64,000 bases of DNA, from contig NZ_AUDJ01000032.1 in the NCBI RefSeq assembly GCF_000425405.1, forward strand, positions 1 to 64,000, given 5' to 3'. The notes under the pieces were generated by a model, which did no database searches, was not told the DNA's origin, and worked only from the letters and a program-made list of their open reading frames with translations. The position numbers and the translations under genes are program-made. Source of the stretch: Ferrimonas kyonanensis DSM 18153 (lineage in GTDB: Bacteria > Pseudomonadota > Gammaproteobacteria > Enterobacterales > Shewanellaceae). Each line of letters begins with the position of its first letter. Within the stretch, counting starts at the first letter, position 1. Positions 46,131-54,443 of this stretch are shown here, one piece after another.

Positions 46131-46532
46131 TTATTCGCCCCTGATGGCCTTACGCATTCCCTGGAACTTGCCGCCGAGAAACTCCAGCGTCATCTGTTGC
46201 TCCAGATTGTTCTGCATGAAATTGTTGCGTTCCACATTGAGATCCACGGTATTGCCGTCACCGGTATCGGGCTGCAACGGCACCCGATAAGCCAGACCGG
46301 CGGTCGGCTCCAGGCCAAGATCAAAATGCTTATCGTGAGTCTTGCTCATGGACAAGCCACCGCTCTGGCCACTTTTGGCCTGATTCAGTGCCTGCTCGAA
46401 GTCGACATCCTGAGCCTTGTAGTTAGGGGTATCGGCGTTGGCGATATTGTTTGCCAGCACTTCGGCCCGCTTGGAACGAACGCCAAGTGTGTGCTGGTGA
46501 ATGCCCAGGGCTTTGTCAAACGATATGGCCAT
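46131..46532 (-). CDS. flgB: Proximal rod protein FlgB
   Basis: The 133-residue protein has HQHTLGVRSKRAEVLANNIA followed by NADTPNYKAQDVDFEQAL, diagnostic of FlgB. A strong AGGAGG precedes the ATG. It is the first gene of flgBCDE, downstream of a consensus sigma54 promoter. Confidence 0.97.
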   Translation of the reverse strand: MAISFDKALGIHQHTLGVRSKRAEVLANNIANADTPNYKAQDVDFEQALNQAKSGQSGGLSMSKTHDKHFDLGLEPTAGLAYRVPLQPDTGDGNTVDLNVERNNFMQNNLEQQMTLEFLGGKFQGMRKAIRGE

Positions 46533-46564
46533 TGTTGCCTCCTAAAAACAGTCTTGCCCTAGAA

Positions 46565-46595
46565 AAGCAAAAGGCGTGCCAATGGCACGCCTTTT
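46565..46595 (-). terminator. Rho-independent terminator of cheVR
   Basis: A perfect 12-bp stem (aaaaggcgtgcc at 46569-46580 with ggcacgcctttt at 46584-46595) and a 3-nt loop stand 18 nt after the cheR stop. On the minus strand the stem is followed by GCTTTTC. It shares sequence with the flgB sigma54 promoter. Confidence 0.85.
46566..46581 (-). promoter_or_regulatory. Consensus sigma54 promoter for flgBCDE, embedded in the cheR terminator
   Basis: On the minus strand TGGCAC-GCCTT-TTGCT is a perfect -24/-12 match. The -24 element and spacer are the downstream arm of the cheR terminator hairpin, and the -12 lies in its T-tract. Confidence 0.9.
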
Positions 46596-46612
46596 AAGGA
46601 GGTGAAAGTAGG

Positions 46613-47440
46613 TTATCGCTTTCTATGTATGATTCCCGCTGGGAATCTGAGCATTTCAAACTGATCGGTTAAGCCGGCCAGAGACTCGGACGCCCCCAGA
46701 ACCAGATAGCCCCCCGGGTTCAAAGCGGCAGCAAATTGCCGCAGGATCTTGCCCTTGTCCTCCGCCGAGAAATAGATCAGCACATTGCGGCAGAAGATGA
46801 TGTCGAACTTACCCAGCAGCGCGTAGCTGTCGAGCAGGTTGAGCTGGCGGAAGTTCACCATTCGGCGAACCTCATCCTTCACTTTCATGCCTTTGGCCGA
46901 CGGCTGAAAGAACTGTTTGCGCCGCTCCGGGGACAAGCCTCGGGTCAGTGCCAGTTCATCGTACTCGGCGGCCTTGGCCTGATCGAGAATCTGAGTGGAC
47001 AGATCGGTGGCGACGATGTCGATGCCGGACATCAGCATGCCGGGACGCTTCTGGCGGGTCTCCTGGGCGATCATCGCCATGGAGTACGGCTCCTGCCCCG
47101 AGGAGCACGCCGACGACCAGATGCGAATCGGCCGGCCCAGCTTGGCCAGTTCCGGCAGCAACTGCTCAGACAGCAACTGATAGGGGTAGTTATCACGAAA
47201 CCAGAAGGTCTCGTTGGTGGTCATCGCTTCGATCACGGCCATGCGCAGCTTGCTTTGTTCCGGGCGCATGGATTGCTTGACCAGTTCAGACAGGTTGGCC
47301 ACCTGAAAGGACTTCATCAGCGGACTTAGGCGGCTACGTACCAGATACTGCTTGTTATCACCCAATACAATGCCGCACTGCTTCTGCAGGAAGGCGGCAA
47401 AGGTCTGGTATTCAGTAGGAGCTAAGGTTTTCGTCGGCAC
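46613..47440 (-). CDS. cheR: Chemoreceptor methyltransferase CheR
   Basis: The 275-residue SAM-dependent methyltransferase has an N-terminal helical domain (about 1-75), TNETFWFRD and the SAM-binding WSSACSSGQEPYSMAM, and FCRNVLIYF. It methylates receptor glutamates and opposes CheB. It follows cheV by 4 nt; the pair ends at a terminator. Confidence 0.96.
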   Translation of the reverse strand: MPTKTLAPTEYQTFAAFLQKQCGIVLGDNKQYLVRSRLSPLMKSFQVANLSELVKQSMRPEQSKLRMAVIEAMTTNETFWFRDNYPYQLLSEQLLPELAKLGRPIRIWSSACSSGQEPYSMAMIAQETRQKRPGMLMSGIDIVATDLSTQILDQAKAAEYDELALTRGLSPERRKQFFQPSAKGMKVKDEVRRMVNFRQLNLLDSYALLGKFDIIFCRNVLIYFSAEDKGKILRQFAAALNPGGYLVLGASESLAGLTDQFEMLRFPAGIIHRKR

Positions 47441-47444
47441 CGAT

Positions 47445-48368
47445 TCAGGCCTCTTTCAAATAACGGTCAATGGCGCCAGCCAGCTCGTCGGGGTTAAATT
47501 TGGCAATAAAGTCATCTGCGCCGACTTTTTTCACCATGGCTTGGTTGAACACCCCACTGAGGGAGGTGTGCAGAATCACTTTCAGGGAGGTCAACTTGGG
47601 GTTATCCCGAATCGACGCGGTCAGAGTATAACCATCCATCTCCGGCATTTCGATGTCGGAGATGATACCACCAAAGACCTCGTCGATGTCCTCTTTGTCC
47701 TTCACCAGCTCTTCCAGCCGGCGCAGCGCTTCGAGGCCATCTTTCGCCAGCTCGATCTCCAGTCCCAGAGGCTCCAGGGCGCGCACAATCTGCTTACGGG
47801 CCACGGCGGAATCGTCCACCACCATGATACGGCGTTTGCGCTCGGTGATGGGACTCAGGTTGGCGGCCACATCGTCACTGATGTCGGTCTTGGCCGGCGT
47901 GATCTCATCGAGAATCTTCTCAACATCCAGAATCTCAACCAGTTCGTTGTTGAGTTCGGTGACCGCGGTCAGGTAGTTGCTCTTGCCGCTTCCCTGTGGC
48001 GGTGGCAGGACGCTGTCCCAGTTGAGGTTGACAATCCGCTCCACCCCGGCGACCAGGAACCCTTGAACCGAGCGGTTATACTCGCTGATGATAATGAAGC
48101 TGTTTTCGGTGTCCTGCACCGGACGACCACCGATGGCGGCAGACAGATCGATGACCGAAATGGTCTGACCTCGAATGTGAGCCACACCACGAATCAGGCT
48201 GTTGAGCCGTGGCAGCAGGGTCAGTTTAGGGCATTGCAATACTTCCCGGACCTTGAACACGTTGATCCCAAAGGTCTGCCGGCCATTTAGACGGAATAAC
48301 AGGAGTTCAAGGCGGTTTTGACCAACCAGCTGGGTTCGCTGATTTACCGAATCTAAAATGCTAGCCAT
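47445..48368 (-). CDS. cheV: Chemotaxis coupling protein CheV (CheW plus receiver domain)
   Basis: The 307-residue protein has a CheW-like domain (about 15-155; GINVFKVREVLQCPKLTLLP) and a C-terminal receiver domain (about 180-305; IMVVDDSAVARKQ, phosphoacceptor in ISDIEMPEMDG). It is an adaptor that CheA can phosphorylate. It is transcribed divergently from flgA, with about 160 nt between the starts. Confidence 0.96.
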   Translation of the reverse strand: MASILDSVNQRTQLVGQNRLELLLFRLNGRQTFGINVFKVREVLQCPKLTLLPRLNSLIRGVAHIRGQTISVIDLSAAIGGRPVQDTENSFIIISEYNRSVQGFLVAGVERIVNLNWDSVLPPPQGSGKSNYLTAVTELNNELVEILDVEKILDEITPAKTDISDDVAANLSPITERKRRIMVVDDSAVARKQIVRALEPLGLEIELAKDGLEALRRLEELVKDKEDIDEVFGGIISDIEMPEMDGYTLTASIRDNPKLTSLKVILHTSLSGVFNQAMVKKVGADDFIAKFNPDELAGAIDRYLKEA

Positions 48369-48432
48369 CGAAAGATGTCCTTATTAAAACTAAAACAAAG
48401 GCACAGTTATTGCTGTAAACCCAACTGACAAA

Positions 48433-48460
48433 TTGTTGGCGCGAAAACTTTTGCTATGAT
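48433..48460 (+). promoter_or_regulatory. Possible sigma70 promoter for flgA
   Basis: TTGTTG, a 16-nt spacer and TATGAT lie about 70 nt upstream of the flgA start in the flgA-cheV divergent region. No sigma54 or sigma28 element with correct spacing was found here. Confidence 0.5.
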
Positions 48461-48528
48461 GCGACTGCGTTGTATCAATTTCCCCAACCGTGTTCAAGTG
48501 TAGGTTATCTCTAATCCGGTCAAATTAC

Positions 48529-49206
48529 ATGAAGCTGTGTTTGTTTTTGCTCTCTTTGCTGTCCACATTTTCCGCAATGTGTGAGACCTCTCTCGCTCTG
48601 ATTCAGGAGACGGCTGAGGGCTATGTACAGAACACCCTAGGCTCTGATCCACAAGCCAGAATTACCGTCGAAGCCAACGAATTGGATTCACGTCGCCACT
48701 TCGACAACTGTGAACAGCCATTGCTGGCCCAAGCCCCGAACAGCAAGGCCGGAGCCCGGTATGTGACGGTGAAAGTCAGCTGTCCCGGCCCCGCTCCCTG
48801 GCTGGTGTATGTTCCGGTTCAGGTGACCATTGAATACCCGGTGGTGATCGCCACCACCACTCTGGGGGCCAATACTGTGATCGACGACACCATGCTGGAG
48901 GTTCGCTATGTGAATTCCAACAGCATTCGAGGCAATCATTTTAGCCACCCTGATGAGTTGAATGGTGCACGGCTTAAACGTCGAACCGCCGCTGGTCAGG
49001 CCATTTCACAACAAAACATCTGCCTGGTGTGCAAAGGCGATCCGGTGGTGATTGTGGTGAACAACGACAACCTGTCCATTCGCACCAGTGGCGTTGCACT
49101 CAGTGGTGGCAGCCTGGGAGAATCGGTACGAGTGCAGAACAGCAACTCCCGACGAATGGTAGAAGCTTACGTCTCTGCCATTGGCCAAGTGGAAGTCAAA
49201 ATGTAA
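48529..49206 (+). CDS. flgA: P-ring assembly chaperone FlgA
   Basis: The 225-residue periplasmic protein has a signal peptide (MKLCLFLLSLLSTFSAMC) and a C-terminal SAF/FlgA domain (VIATTTLGANTVIDDTMLEV, GQAISQQNI, VRVQNSNSRRMVEAYV). It assists FlgI in P-ring formation. The ATG at 48529 was chosen for the signal peptide; an upstream in-frame GTG at 48490 adds 13 residues that spoil it. Confidence 0.94.
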   Translation: MKLCLFLLSLLSTFSAMCETSLALIQETAEGYVQNTLGSDPQARITVEANELDSRRHFDNCEQPLLAQAPNSKAGARYVTVKVSCPGPAPWLVYVPVQVTIEYPVVIATTTLGANTVIDDTMLEVRYVNSNSIRGNHFSHPDELNGARLKRRTAAGQAISQQNICLVCKGDPVVIVVNNDNLSIRTSGVALSGGSLGESVRVQNSNSRRMVEAYVSAIGQVEVKM

Positions 49207-49214
49207 AATAACAC

Positions 49215-49241
49215 TAAAGCTTTCTGTGCAATGGCCGATAG
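49215..49241 (+). promoter_or_regulatory. Sigma28 (FliA) promoter for flgMN
   Basis: TAAAGCTT, an 11-nt spacer and GCCGATAG match the FliA consensus almost perfectly, starting 9 nt after the flgA stop and 48 nt before flgM. FliA therefore probably drives its own anti-sigma factor, a known feedback. Confidence 0.88.
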
Positions 49242-49288
49242 GTCTTGTAGAACACCCGTTTTTACCCCTAACCGACGGAGCCAACACG

Positions 49289-49600
49289 ATGGCTATCGAC
49301 ATTAACAAACTCAGCAGCGGCACCGCCAGCCTGCAGCCAGCAAAGCGCCAGGTGAGTGCGGATGCTCAGCCTAAGAGCACCGGTGCCAAGCCCTCTGCCA
49401 AAGGGGATGAGGTTATGCTGACCCAGGAAGCCCAGCAACTGCAGCGCGCTGAAAAAGTGATGCAGGAGACCCCGGAGGTCAACAGCGCCAAGGTTGAAGC
49501 GCTGAAACAGCAGATCGCCGAGGGCCGCTACCATGTGAACCCGGACAAACTGGCCAGCAATCTGTCCAAGTTTGAAAGTGAACTGACCGGCCGTGGTTAA
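49289..49600 (+). CDS. flgM: Anti-sigma28 factor FlgM
   Basis: The 103-residue, mostly disordered protein has MAIDINKLSSG at the start and a C-terminal FliA-binding half (NSAKVEALKQQIAEGRYHVN and PDKLASNLSKFE). It binds FliA until exported through the finished hook. The ATG at 49289 has GGAG 9 nt upstream and a FliA promoter further upstream. Confidence 0.95.
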   Translation: MAIDINKLSSGTASLQPAKRQVSADAQPKSTGAKPSAKGDEVMLTQEAQQLQRAEKVMQETPEVNSAKVEALKQQIAEGRYHVNPDKLASNLSKFESELTGRG

Positions 49601-50024
49601 TCCAGAACTTCTGCAGTTGATCGATGCCCAGCAAGGGCGTCTGCAGCAACTGCAACAGCTGCTGCAACAAGAACACCAGGCTTTGGTGGAGCGAGACGCG
49701 GATGCCATCGAATCGCTACTGCGGGAGAAGCTGGCACAGCTGGACGCCATTAATGCGGCAGACACGGCTCTGGCCGGCCACCCGGATGTGGCGCAACTGG
49801 CCAATGATGCCGAGGCCCGTCAGGGCATTGAACAATGCCGGTCGGTGCTGACGCAATGCCAGATGTTCAATCAACAAAACAGCCAGCTGGCGGACCAGAC
49901 CCTGGCCAGCCTCAGTCGGCTGCAGCAGATCCTCAATAGCACCAAAAGTGCCAACTCTCTGACCTATAACCAGTCAGGCACCACCAGCAGCGGCAACCGC
50001 CTGGGCAAGGCCATCAAGGCCTGA
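49593..50024 (+). CDS. flgN: FlgN-type flagellar export chaperone
   Basis: The 143-residue helical protein has a Gln/Leu-rich coiled-coil middle (QQGRLQQLQQLLQQEHQALV) and sits directly after flgM, the usual place of flgN, the chaperone of FlgK and FlgL. The start is a GTG overlapping the flgM stop by 8 nt. It ends with a Ser/Gly-rich tail (SGTTSSGNRLGKAIKA). Confidence 0.87.
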   Translation: MVNPELLQLIDAQQGRLQQLQQLLQQEHQALVERDADAIESLLREKLAQLDAINAADTALAGHPDVAQLANDAEARQGIEQCRSVLTQCQMFNQQNSQLADQTLASLSRLQQILNSTKSANSLTYNQSGTTSSGNRLGKAIKA

Positions 50025-50063
50025 ACACCCGGCGCTGTTTCGCCGCCCCCCTAGACATCACCG

Positions 50064-51197
50064 TTACCGACTCTGTCCCCTGGCCCGAACCAGATCCTGA
50101 GGCTGCCATGCGGTGTAACTGGCTCCGGGCTGCAACCGGCCAATGGCCTGCTCCCGCTGAACCTGCTCCACCAGCAAACGGTCTTCCTTGCCATTTTGCT
50201 GGGGCCACCAGCTTTGCTGATCCTGTTGTCGGCTCTGCAGGGTCAGTCGATCCCCGACCCGTACTCCATGACGGCTGCCCAGGTTAAAGGTGACCCGCTC
50301 GCCGTTAACCGCCAGCACCCGGCCGTTTAACGGGCGGCAGCGCAGGGTGGCATCCAGATCCTGGGCCATCTGAGTCACGGTCTGACGAATCTGCTGACCG
50401 TATTCACTGTTCCAGAACTGACTGCTGGCGATGTTGACGGCATCGGTGCGCTCGTAGGGCCAGTCGCCCTGGGCCCGGTAGCGGTTTTGCCACACCAACT
50501 GGCCACTGAGACCGTCGTACACCGACAGATCGGCACCAAAATAGCGGTTGCGATCGTAGGAAAACCAGCCCAGAAGCGGCTTGTGGGGGTCCACCGTCAC
50601 ATCATCGATTCGCACTACCGCGATGTACTGGCTGTTGTCCTTGATGGTCAACTCCTGCGCCCAGGCCCCCTGATACTGTTGATTGAGCTGATTCGAATCA
50701 AAACTGATGTCCGGGCGCGAATGGGCAAACAGGGAACGTGCTTCCCCATTAAGGGTGTTGGCCAGTAAGCGACTGACCGCGGCATCAAACTCATACAGGC
50801 TGCCCGGAACCAATTGCTCCCGGTGCACCACCTGCGCCCGGGGCACGGTGATTGCCTGACGGAATCCGGCGCCGTCGCACTGACTGCCGATACTGCGAAC
50901 GTCGGCCTGCAGCGTCACTTCCAGAACGTCGTCACGAACGTGTTCGGCAATCACCTGATACTGACCGACCTGGCTCAGCGGTTCGCTGCCCTGACTCAGC
51001 ACCCCGTTATTGAGAGTTTCCACCACCATGGTGTCGCCACTGGCCTGGCTCAGGGCGTTGTTGATCGCCTGCTGACGGGCCTGTTCCATCCCCTGCCCCG
51101 CCACGGGAGCGGTTCCGGTTAATGTCGTCCATTGTCCCCAGGCTGGCATGCCCAGACAGCCGGCCAGGAGCAGAGCGGTGGTTCGCCGATTGATCAT
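50064..51197 (-). CDS. flgT: FlgT, H-ring protein of the polar flagellum
   Basis: The 377-residue exported protein has a signal peptide (RRTTALLLAGCLGMPAWGQW). The Asp/Gln-rich repeats and C-terminal SH3-like region (TFNLGSRHGVRVGDRLTLQ) suggest FlgT. FlgT forms the H-ring around the basal body in Vibrio. The ATG at 51195-51197 has GAGGAA upstream. A sigma54 promoter lies about 35 nt upstream. Confidence 0.85.
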   Translation of the reverse strand: MINRRTTALLLAGCLGMPAWGQWTTLTGTAPVAGQGMEQARQQAINNALSQASGDTMVVETLNNGVLSQGSEPLSQVGQYQVIAEHVRDDVLEVTLQADVRSIGSQCDGAGFRQAITVPRAQVVHREQLVPGSLYEFDAAVSRLLANTLNGEARSLFAHSRPDISFDSNQLNQQYQGAWAQELTIKDNSQYIAVVRIDDVTVDPHKPLLGWFSYDRNRYFGADLSVYDGLSGQLVWQNRYRAQGDWPYERTDAVNIASSQFWNSEYGQQIRQTVTQMAQDLDATLRCRPLNGRVLAVNGERVTFNLGSRHGVRVGDRLTLQSRQQDQQSWWPQQNGKEDRLLVEQVQREQAIGRLQPGASYTAWQPQDLVRARGQSR

Positions 51198-51231
51198 CTG
51201 TCGTGTTCCTCGATGCAGTTGGCGTAAATAA

Positions 51232-51247
51232 TGCAATGCTCGTGCCG
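51232..51247 (-). promoter_or_regulatory. Sigma54 promoter for flgT
   Basis: On the minus strand CGGCAC-GAGCA-TTGCA matches the sigma54 consensus apart from the first base. It lies back to back with the flgO FliA promoter, 11 bp away. Confidence 0.83.
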
Positions 51248-51258
51248 ACAATGGCAAT

Positions 51259-51285
51259 TAAAGCCCTGGAGTTTTGGGCCGATAA
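51259..51285 (+). promoter_or_regulatory. Sigma28 (FliA) promoter for flgOP
   Basis: TAAAGCCC, an 11-nt spacer and GCCGATAA is a full FliA consensus, about 51 nt upstream of flgO. A small hairpin (gcgcctgacaggcgc, 51303-51317) lies in the leader. Confidence 0.9.
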
Positions 51286-51335
51286 GCCATTAACAAACGA
51301 TGCGCCTGACAGGCGCCCTAAATACGGAGACAGTG

Positions 51336-51956
51336 ATGAAAGCGGCTATTGGTGTTCTGTTCCTGCTACTGACGGCCTGTGCTGCCCCACCGGAGCCCCC
51401 ATTGCCGGACTACTCCGACAGCGGCAAAGGTTTGCCGCACAGCAGTGCCCTTATTCACCTGTCCGCACGCATTGCCGAAGATCTGGAGCGCAACCACGAT
51501 CTGTTGAATAAACGACAGCTGATCGCCGTCACCACCCCGGTGTGGCTGAATAATATCAACGCCAGCGGCCGCTTGCCCCGGCAACTCGGTGAAGGGCTGT
51601 TGTCGGCCCTGCACCAGCGAGGCTTCAACCTGGTGGAGCTCAACAGCAGCAAACAGATTCGGGTCTCTGAGCAGGGCAACCTGATTCTCAGTCGCGATTA
51701 TCAGCGCCTGGAGGCCAATCTGCCGGTCAATCAGGTGCTGGTTGCCACCCTGAGCCAGGACAGCGATGGGGTCATCATCAACACCCGGCTGGTGGACATT
51801 GCCAATAACCGGGTGGTATCGACCTCTCAGGCGTTTCTGTCCTGGCAGGAGTCCGCCGGCTATCTGGAGCCCAGCTACAGCGTAACGGAACAGCAGGGTC
51901 TGTTGATTCGCGATGAACAACCGGGTCGCACCCCGGTAAGAGAGGTTACCCCATGA
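51336..51956 (+). CDS. flgO: FlgO, outer-membrane flagellar lipoprotein
   Basis: The 206-residue lipoprotein has signal peptide and lipobox LLTAC (Cys about 15) and a FlgO domain (ALIHLSARIAEDLERNHDLL, VNQVLVATLSQDSDGVIINT, RLVDIANNRVV). FlgO and FlgP are outer-membrane components of sheathed polar flagella in Vibrio. The ATG at 51336 has GGAG 7 nt upstream. It overlaps flgP by 4 nt. Confidence 0.87.
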   Translation: MKAAIGVLFLLLTACAAPPEPPLPDYSDSGKGLPHSSALIHLSARIAEDLERNHDLLNKRQLIAVTTPVWLNNINASGRLPRQLGEGLLSALHQRGFNLVELNSSKQIRVSEQGNLILSRDYQRLEANLPVNQVLVATLSQDSDGVIINTRLVDIANNRVVSTSQAFLSWQESAGYLEPSYSVTEQQGLLIRDEQPGRTPVREVTP

Positions 51957-52393
51957 GAAGCTGGATCCTTGTCGTCGCTCTGGTCATGGCCGGTTGCCAG
52001 AACAACGCCTACGTCGAGTACGAGACGGTGGCCCCAACCTCATTCCCAATCCTGACCGCCAAGGGCATTGCTCCGATCTCGTCGCAACAAGGAGACACGC
52101 CCGCTCTGCGCCAACAGCAGGCGATGCGAGCCGCCAAGTTGGATGCCTACCGGGAATTGGCGGAACAGATCTACGGAGTCAGGGTGTCGGGTACCAGCGC
52201 CATCGATCAGCAACTGCTGCAGGGGGACCGATTTGAGACTCAAATCGACGGCCTGGTGCGCGGCGCTGAAGTGGTTCGAATCTATCCGGTGGGGGACAAT
52301 TACGTGGCGGAATTGAAGCTGGATTATGAGAAAGTCTGGCAACTGTTTCAGCAGGCGCCAAAACAGCGAATAAAAAGTGTGGTGTACTACTGA
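51953..52393 (+). CDS. flgP: FlgP, LPP20-family flagellar lipoprotein
   Basis: The 146-residue lipoprotein has the lipobox VMAGC and an LPP20-type domain (QQAMRAAKLDAYRELAEQIY, SGTSAIDQQLLQGDRFETQ). FlgP stabilises outer-membrane parts of the motor. The start overlaps the flgO stop as ATGA. It is followed by a terminator shared with yfbV. Confidence 0.87.
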   Translation: MRSWILVVALVMAGCQNNAYVEYETVAPTSFPILTAKGIAPISSQQGDTPALRQQQAMRAAKLDAYRELAEQIYGVRVSGTSAIDQQLLQGDRFETQIDGLVRGAEVVRIYPVGDNYVAELKLDYEKVWQLFQQAPKQRIKSVVYY

Positions 52394-52428
52394 CACCAAA
52401 ATCGAACACTGTTCCCACAAAAACCCCA

Positions 52429-52456
52429 CAAAAAAGGAGGCCACCGCCTCCTTTTT
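52429..52456. terminator. Bidirectional terminator between flgP and yfbV
   Basis: The arms ggaggc and gcctcc are flanked by an A-run and a T-run, so it can stop transcription from both flgOP (plus) and yfbV (minus). Confidence 0.85.
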
Positions 52457-52484
52457 GTGATCTGGGTTCGAGTGCGCTCAGTTG

Positions 52485-52925
52485 TTAATCAAACCTCTGC
52501 CACTCTCCCCGCTCGATTTTTGTAAACACTCTGCGCAGTAACTTGGCCATATTCAGGTATCGGGCCGACGCGCCGAAAGGGGCGATTTGTTCACCGGCCG
52601 CCACCATTTTCGAGCGCAAATCGTCACACCATACCAGCAAAGGCTTAGGCAAGGGTTGTTGAGACCGCCAGCCTAACCAGAACAGTCCCTGCAGGGGTAA
52701 GCTCAATAAAAACAAGCCACTGGCTATTGCCTGGGGCAAGCTGGTGGCCCCCATGGATTGGTACTGAAGCCAGAAGCAAAACACCGCAATTGGAGGCATG
52801 ACTCGAATCGCCAACTCGGTGGCACGGATGACCCGATGCTCCGGAAACAACGGCGCCAGCTGGGCGGCTTTCGGCCACTCCTTCATGTAGTCATTGCCAC
52901 ATCGCAATGTTTCAAAAAAGGTCAT
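52485..52925 (-). CDS. yfbV: YfbV family (UPF0208, DUF412) membrane protein
   Basis: The 146-residue protein has the conserved LAPLFPEHRVIRATELAIR and MPPIAVF, two membrane helices (about 40-60 and 65-85) and the GLFWLGWRSQQPLPKPLL segment of the UPF0208 family. E. coli YfbV is likewise divergent from ackA; it has been linked to the Ter macrodomain. Position and family motifs agree. Confidence 0.9.
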   Translation of the reverse strand: MTFFETLRCGNDYMKEWPKAAQLAPLFPEHRVIRATELAIRVMPPIAVFCFWLQYQSMGATSLPQAIASGLFLLSLPLQGLFWLGWRSQQPLPKPLLVWCDDLRSKMVAAGEQIAPFGASARYLNMAKLLRRVFTKIERGEWQRFD

Positions 52926-53200
52926 GCTTCACTCTCCTATGGACAACGCGAGACTGATCACAGATTTGTTAAGTGTAACACGTCCTGATTCTGCTTCTTG
53001 AGAAAAGTTCGGGTAAAATGGTCATACCTTTTTTACGAGGGTGGCTGCAATTCAGCCGAATAACCGCCGATTCCCGTGGCCGAGTTCACGTTCTTCAGCG
53101 GTCTATACTGTATTGGCTTACCCTCTTCAGTCGCTATCGACTTATACGCCCAGAGTGCGTAGTCGGTTGTTCGCATGTATATCACTTAGGTGTTTGAATA

Positions 53201-54391
53201 ATGAGCAAACTTGTTCTGGTTCTTAACTGCGGTAGCTCCTCTCTGAAGTTCGCTGTAATCGATGCTACTTCAGGTGACGAGTATCTGTCCGGATTGGCCG
53301 AATGTTTCAATCTGGAAGACGCGCGTATCAAATGGAAGCTGGATGGCAACAAGGGCGAAGCCGCTCTGGGTGCCGGCGCAGCCCACACCGAGGCTCTGGA
53401 CTACATCGTAAACACCATTCTGGCCAGCAAGCCAGAACTGGCTGAGCAACTGGTTGCCATCGGCCACCGTATCGTTCACGGCGGTGAGAAGTACACCAAG
53501 TCCATGCTGGCCACTGACGAAGTGATTGCCGGTATCGAAGAGTGTGCCGCCCTGGCGCCATTGCACAACCCTGCTCACCTGATCGGTATTCGTGCTGCTA
53601 AAGCCGCTTTCGCCGAGCTGCCTCAGGTTGTGGTATTCGATACCGCGTTCCACCAGACTATGCCTAAGACTGCTTACGCATACGCCATCCCACAGAACCT
53701 GTACCGCGACCACGGCATCCGTCGTTACGGCGCCCACGGCACCAGCCACCTGTTCGTTTCCCAAGAAGCCGCCAAGGCCCTGGGCAAAGAGGTGTCCGAC
53801 ACCAACGTCATCACCTGCCACCTGGGTAACGGCGGTTCCGTATCCGCCGTTCGCAATGGCGAGTGCGTTGACACCTCCATGGGTCTGACCCCGCTGGAAG
53901 GCATCGTAATGGGCACTCGCTCTGGTGATATCGACGCTAACGTCGTGTTCTACATGGTGAACAACCTGGGCTACTCTCTGGACGAAGTGCACAACATCCT
54001 GCACAAAGAATCCGGTCTGCTGGGCCTGTCTGAAAAGACCAACGATTGCCGTGGCATCGAAGAAGGCCATGCGGCCGGTGACGAAGGCTGCACCCTGGCT
54101 CTGGAAGTGTTCTGCTACCGCCTGGCCAAGTACGTGGCTTCCTACACCGTGCCTCTGAAGCGCGTTGACGCCATCATCTTTACCGGCGGCATCGGTGAAA
54201 ACTCCATGCTGATTCGTGAGAAGGTACTGGAGCACCTGGCCATCTTCGGTTACGACGTCGACGCCGAGAAGAACGCCGCTGCCCGCTTCGGCAACGAAGG
54301 TGTTATCACCAAAGACGGCACTCCAGTTGCGATGGTTATCCCAACCAACGAAGAGTTCGTCATTGCCAGCGACGCTCTGGCTCTGATCTAA
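53201..54391 (+). CDS. ackA: Acetate kinase AckA
   Basis: The 396-residue ASKHA enzyme interconverts acetyl phosphate/ADP and acetate/ATP. It has [17 protein letters not shown] near the N-terminus and [18 protein letters not shown], and [16 protein letters not shown] near the C-terminus. AGG lies upstream of the ATG. It is followed after 52 nt by pta. Confidence 0.97.
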   Translation: MSKLVLVLNCGSSSLKFAVIDATSGDEYLSGLAECFNLEDARIKWKLDGNKGEAALGAGAAHTEALDYIVNTILASKPELAEQLVAIGHRIVHGGEKYTKSMLATDEVIAGIEECAALAPLHNPAHLIGIRAAKAAFAELPQVVVFDTAFHQTMPKTAYAYAIPQNLYRDHGIRRYGAHGTSHLFVSQEAAKALGKEVSDTNVITCHLGNGGSVSAVRNGECVDTSMGLTPLEGIVMGTRSGDIDANVVFYMVNNLGYSLDEVHNILHKESGLLGLSEKTNDCRGIEEGHAAGDEGCTLALEVFCYRLAKYVASYTVPLKRVDAIIFTGGIGENSMLIREKVLEHLAIFGYDVDAEKNAAARFGNEGVITKDGTPVAMVIPTNEEFVIASDALALI

Positions 54392-54400
54392 ATGCTGTAC

Positions 54401-54431
54401 ACTGAGCCACGGAAGTGGCTCAGTTTCTTTT
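54401..54431 (+). terminator. Hairpin between ackA and pta (possible partial terminator)
   Basis: A perfect 10-bp stem (actgagccac with gtggctcagt, GGAA loop) is followed by TTCTTTT. It lies in the 52-nt ackA-pta gap and would act as a partial terminator or mRNA-processing stem lowering pta relative to ackA. Confidence 0.65.
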
Positions 54432-54443
54432 AAGAGGTATATT

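Noticed and set aside
48433-48455. Sigma54 promoter upstream of flgA (TTGGCGCGAAAAC...TTGC)
   Set aside because: The GG and GC are 13 nt apart rather than 10. A sigma70 reading fits better.
51303-51317. Terminator in the flgO leader
   Set aside because: The gcgcctgacaggcgc hairpin is not followed by a T-run in either direction.
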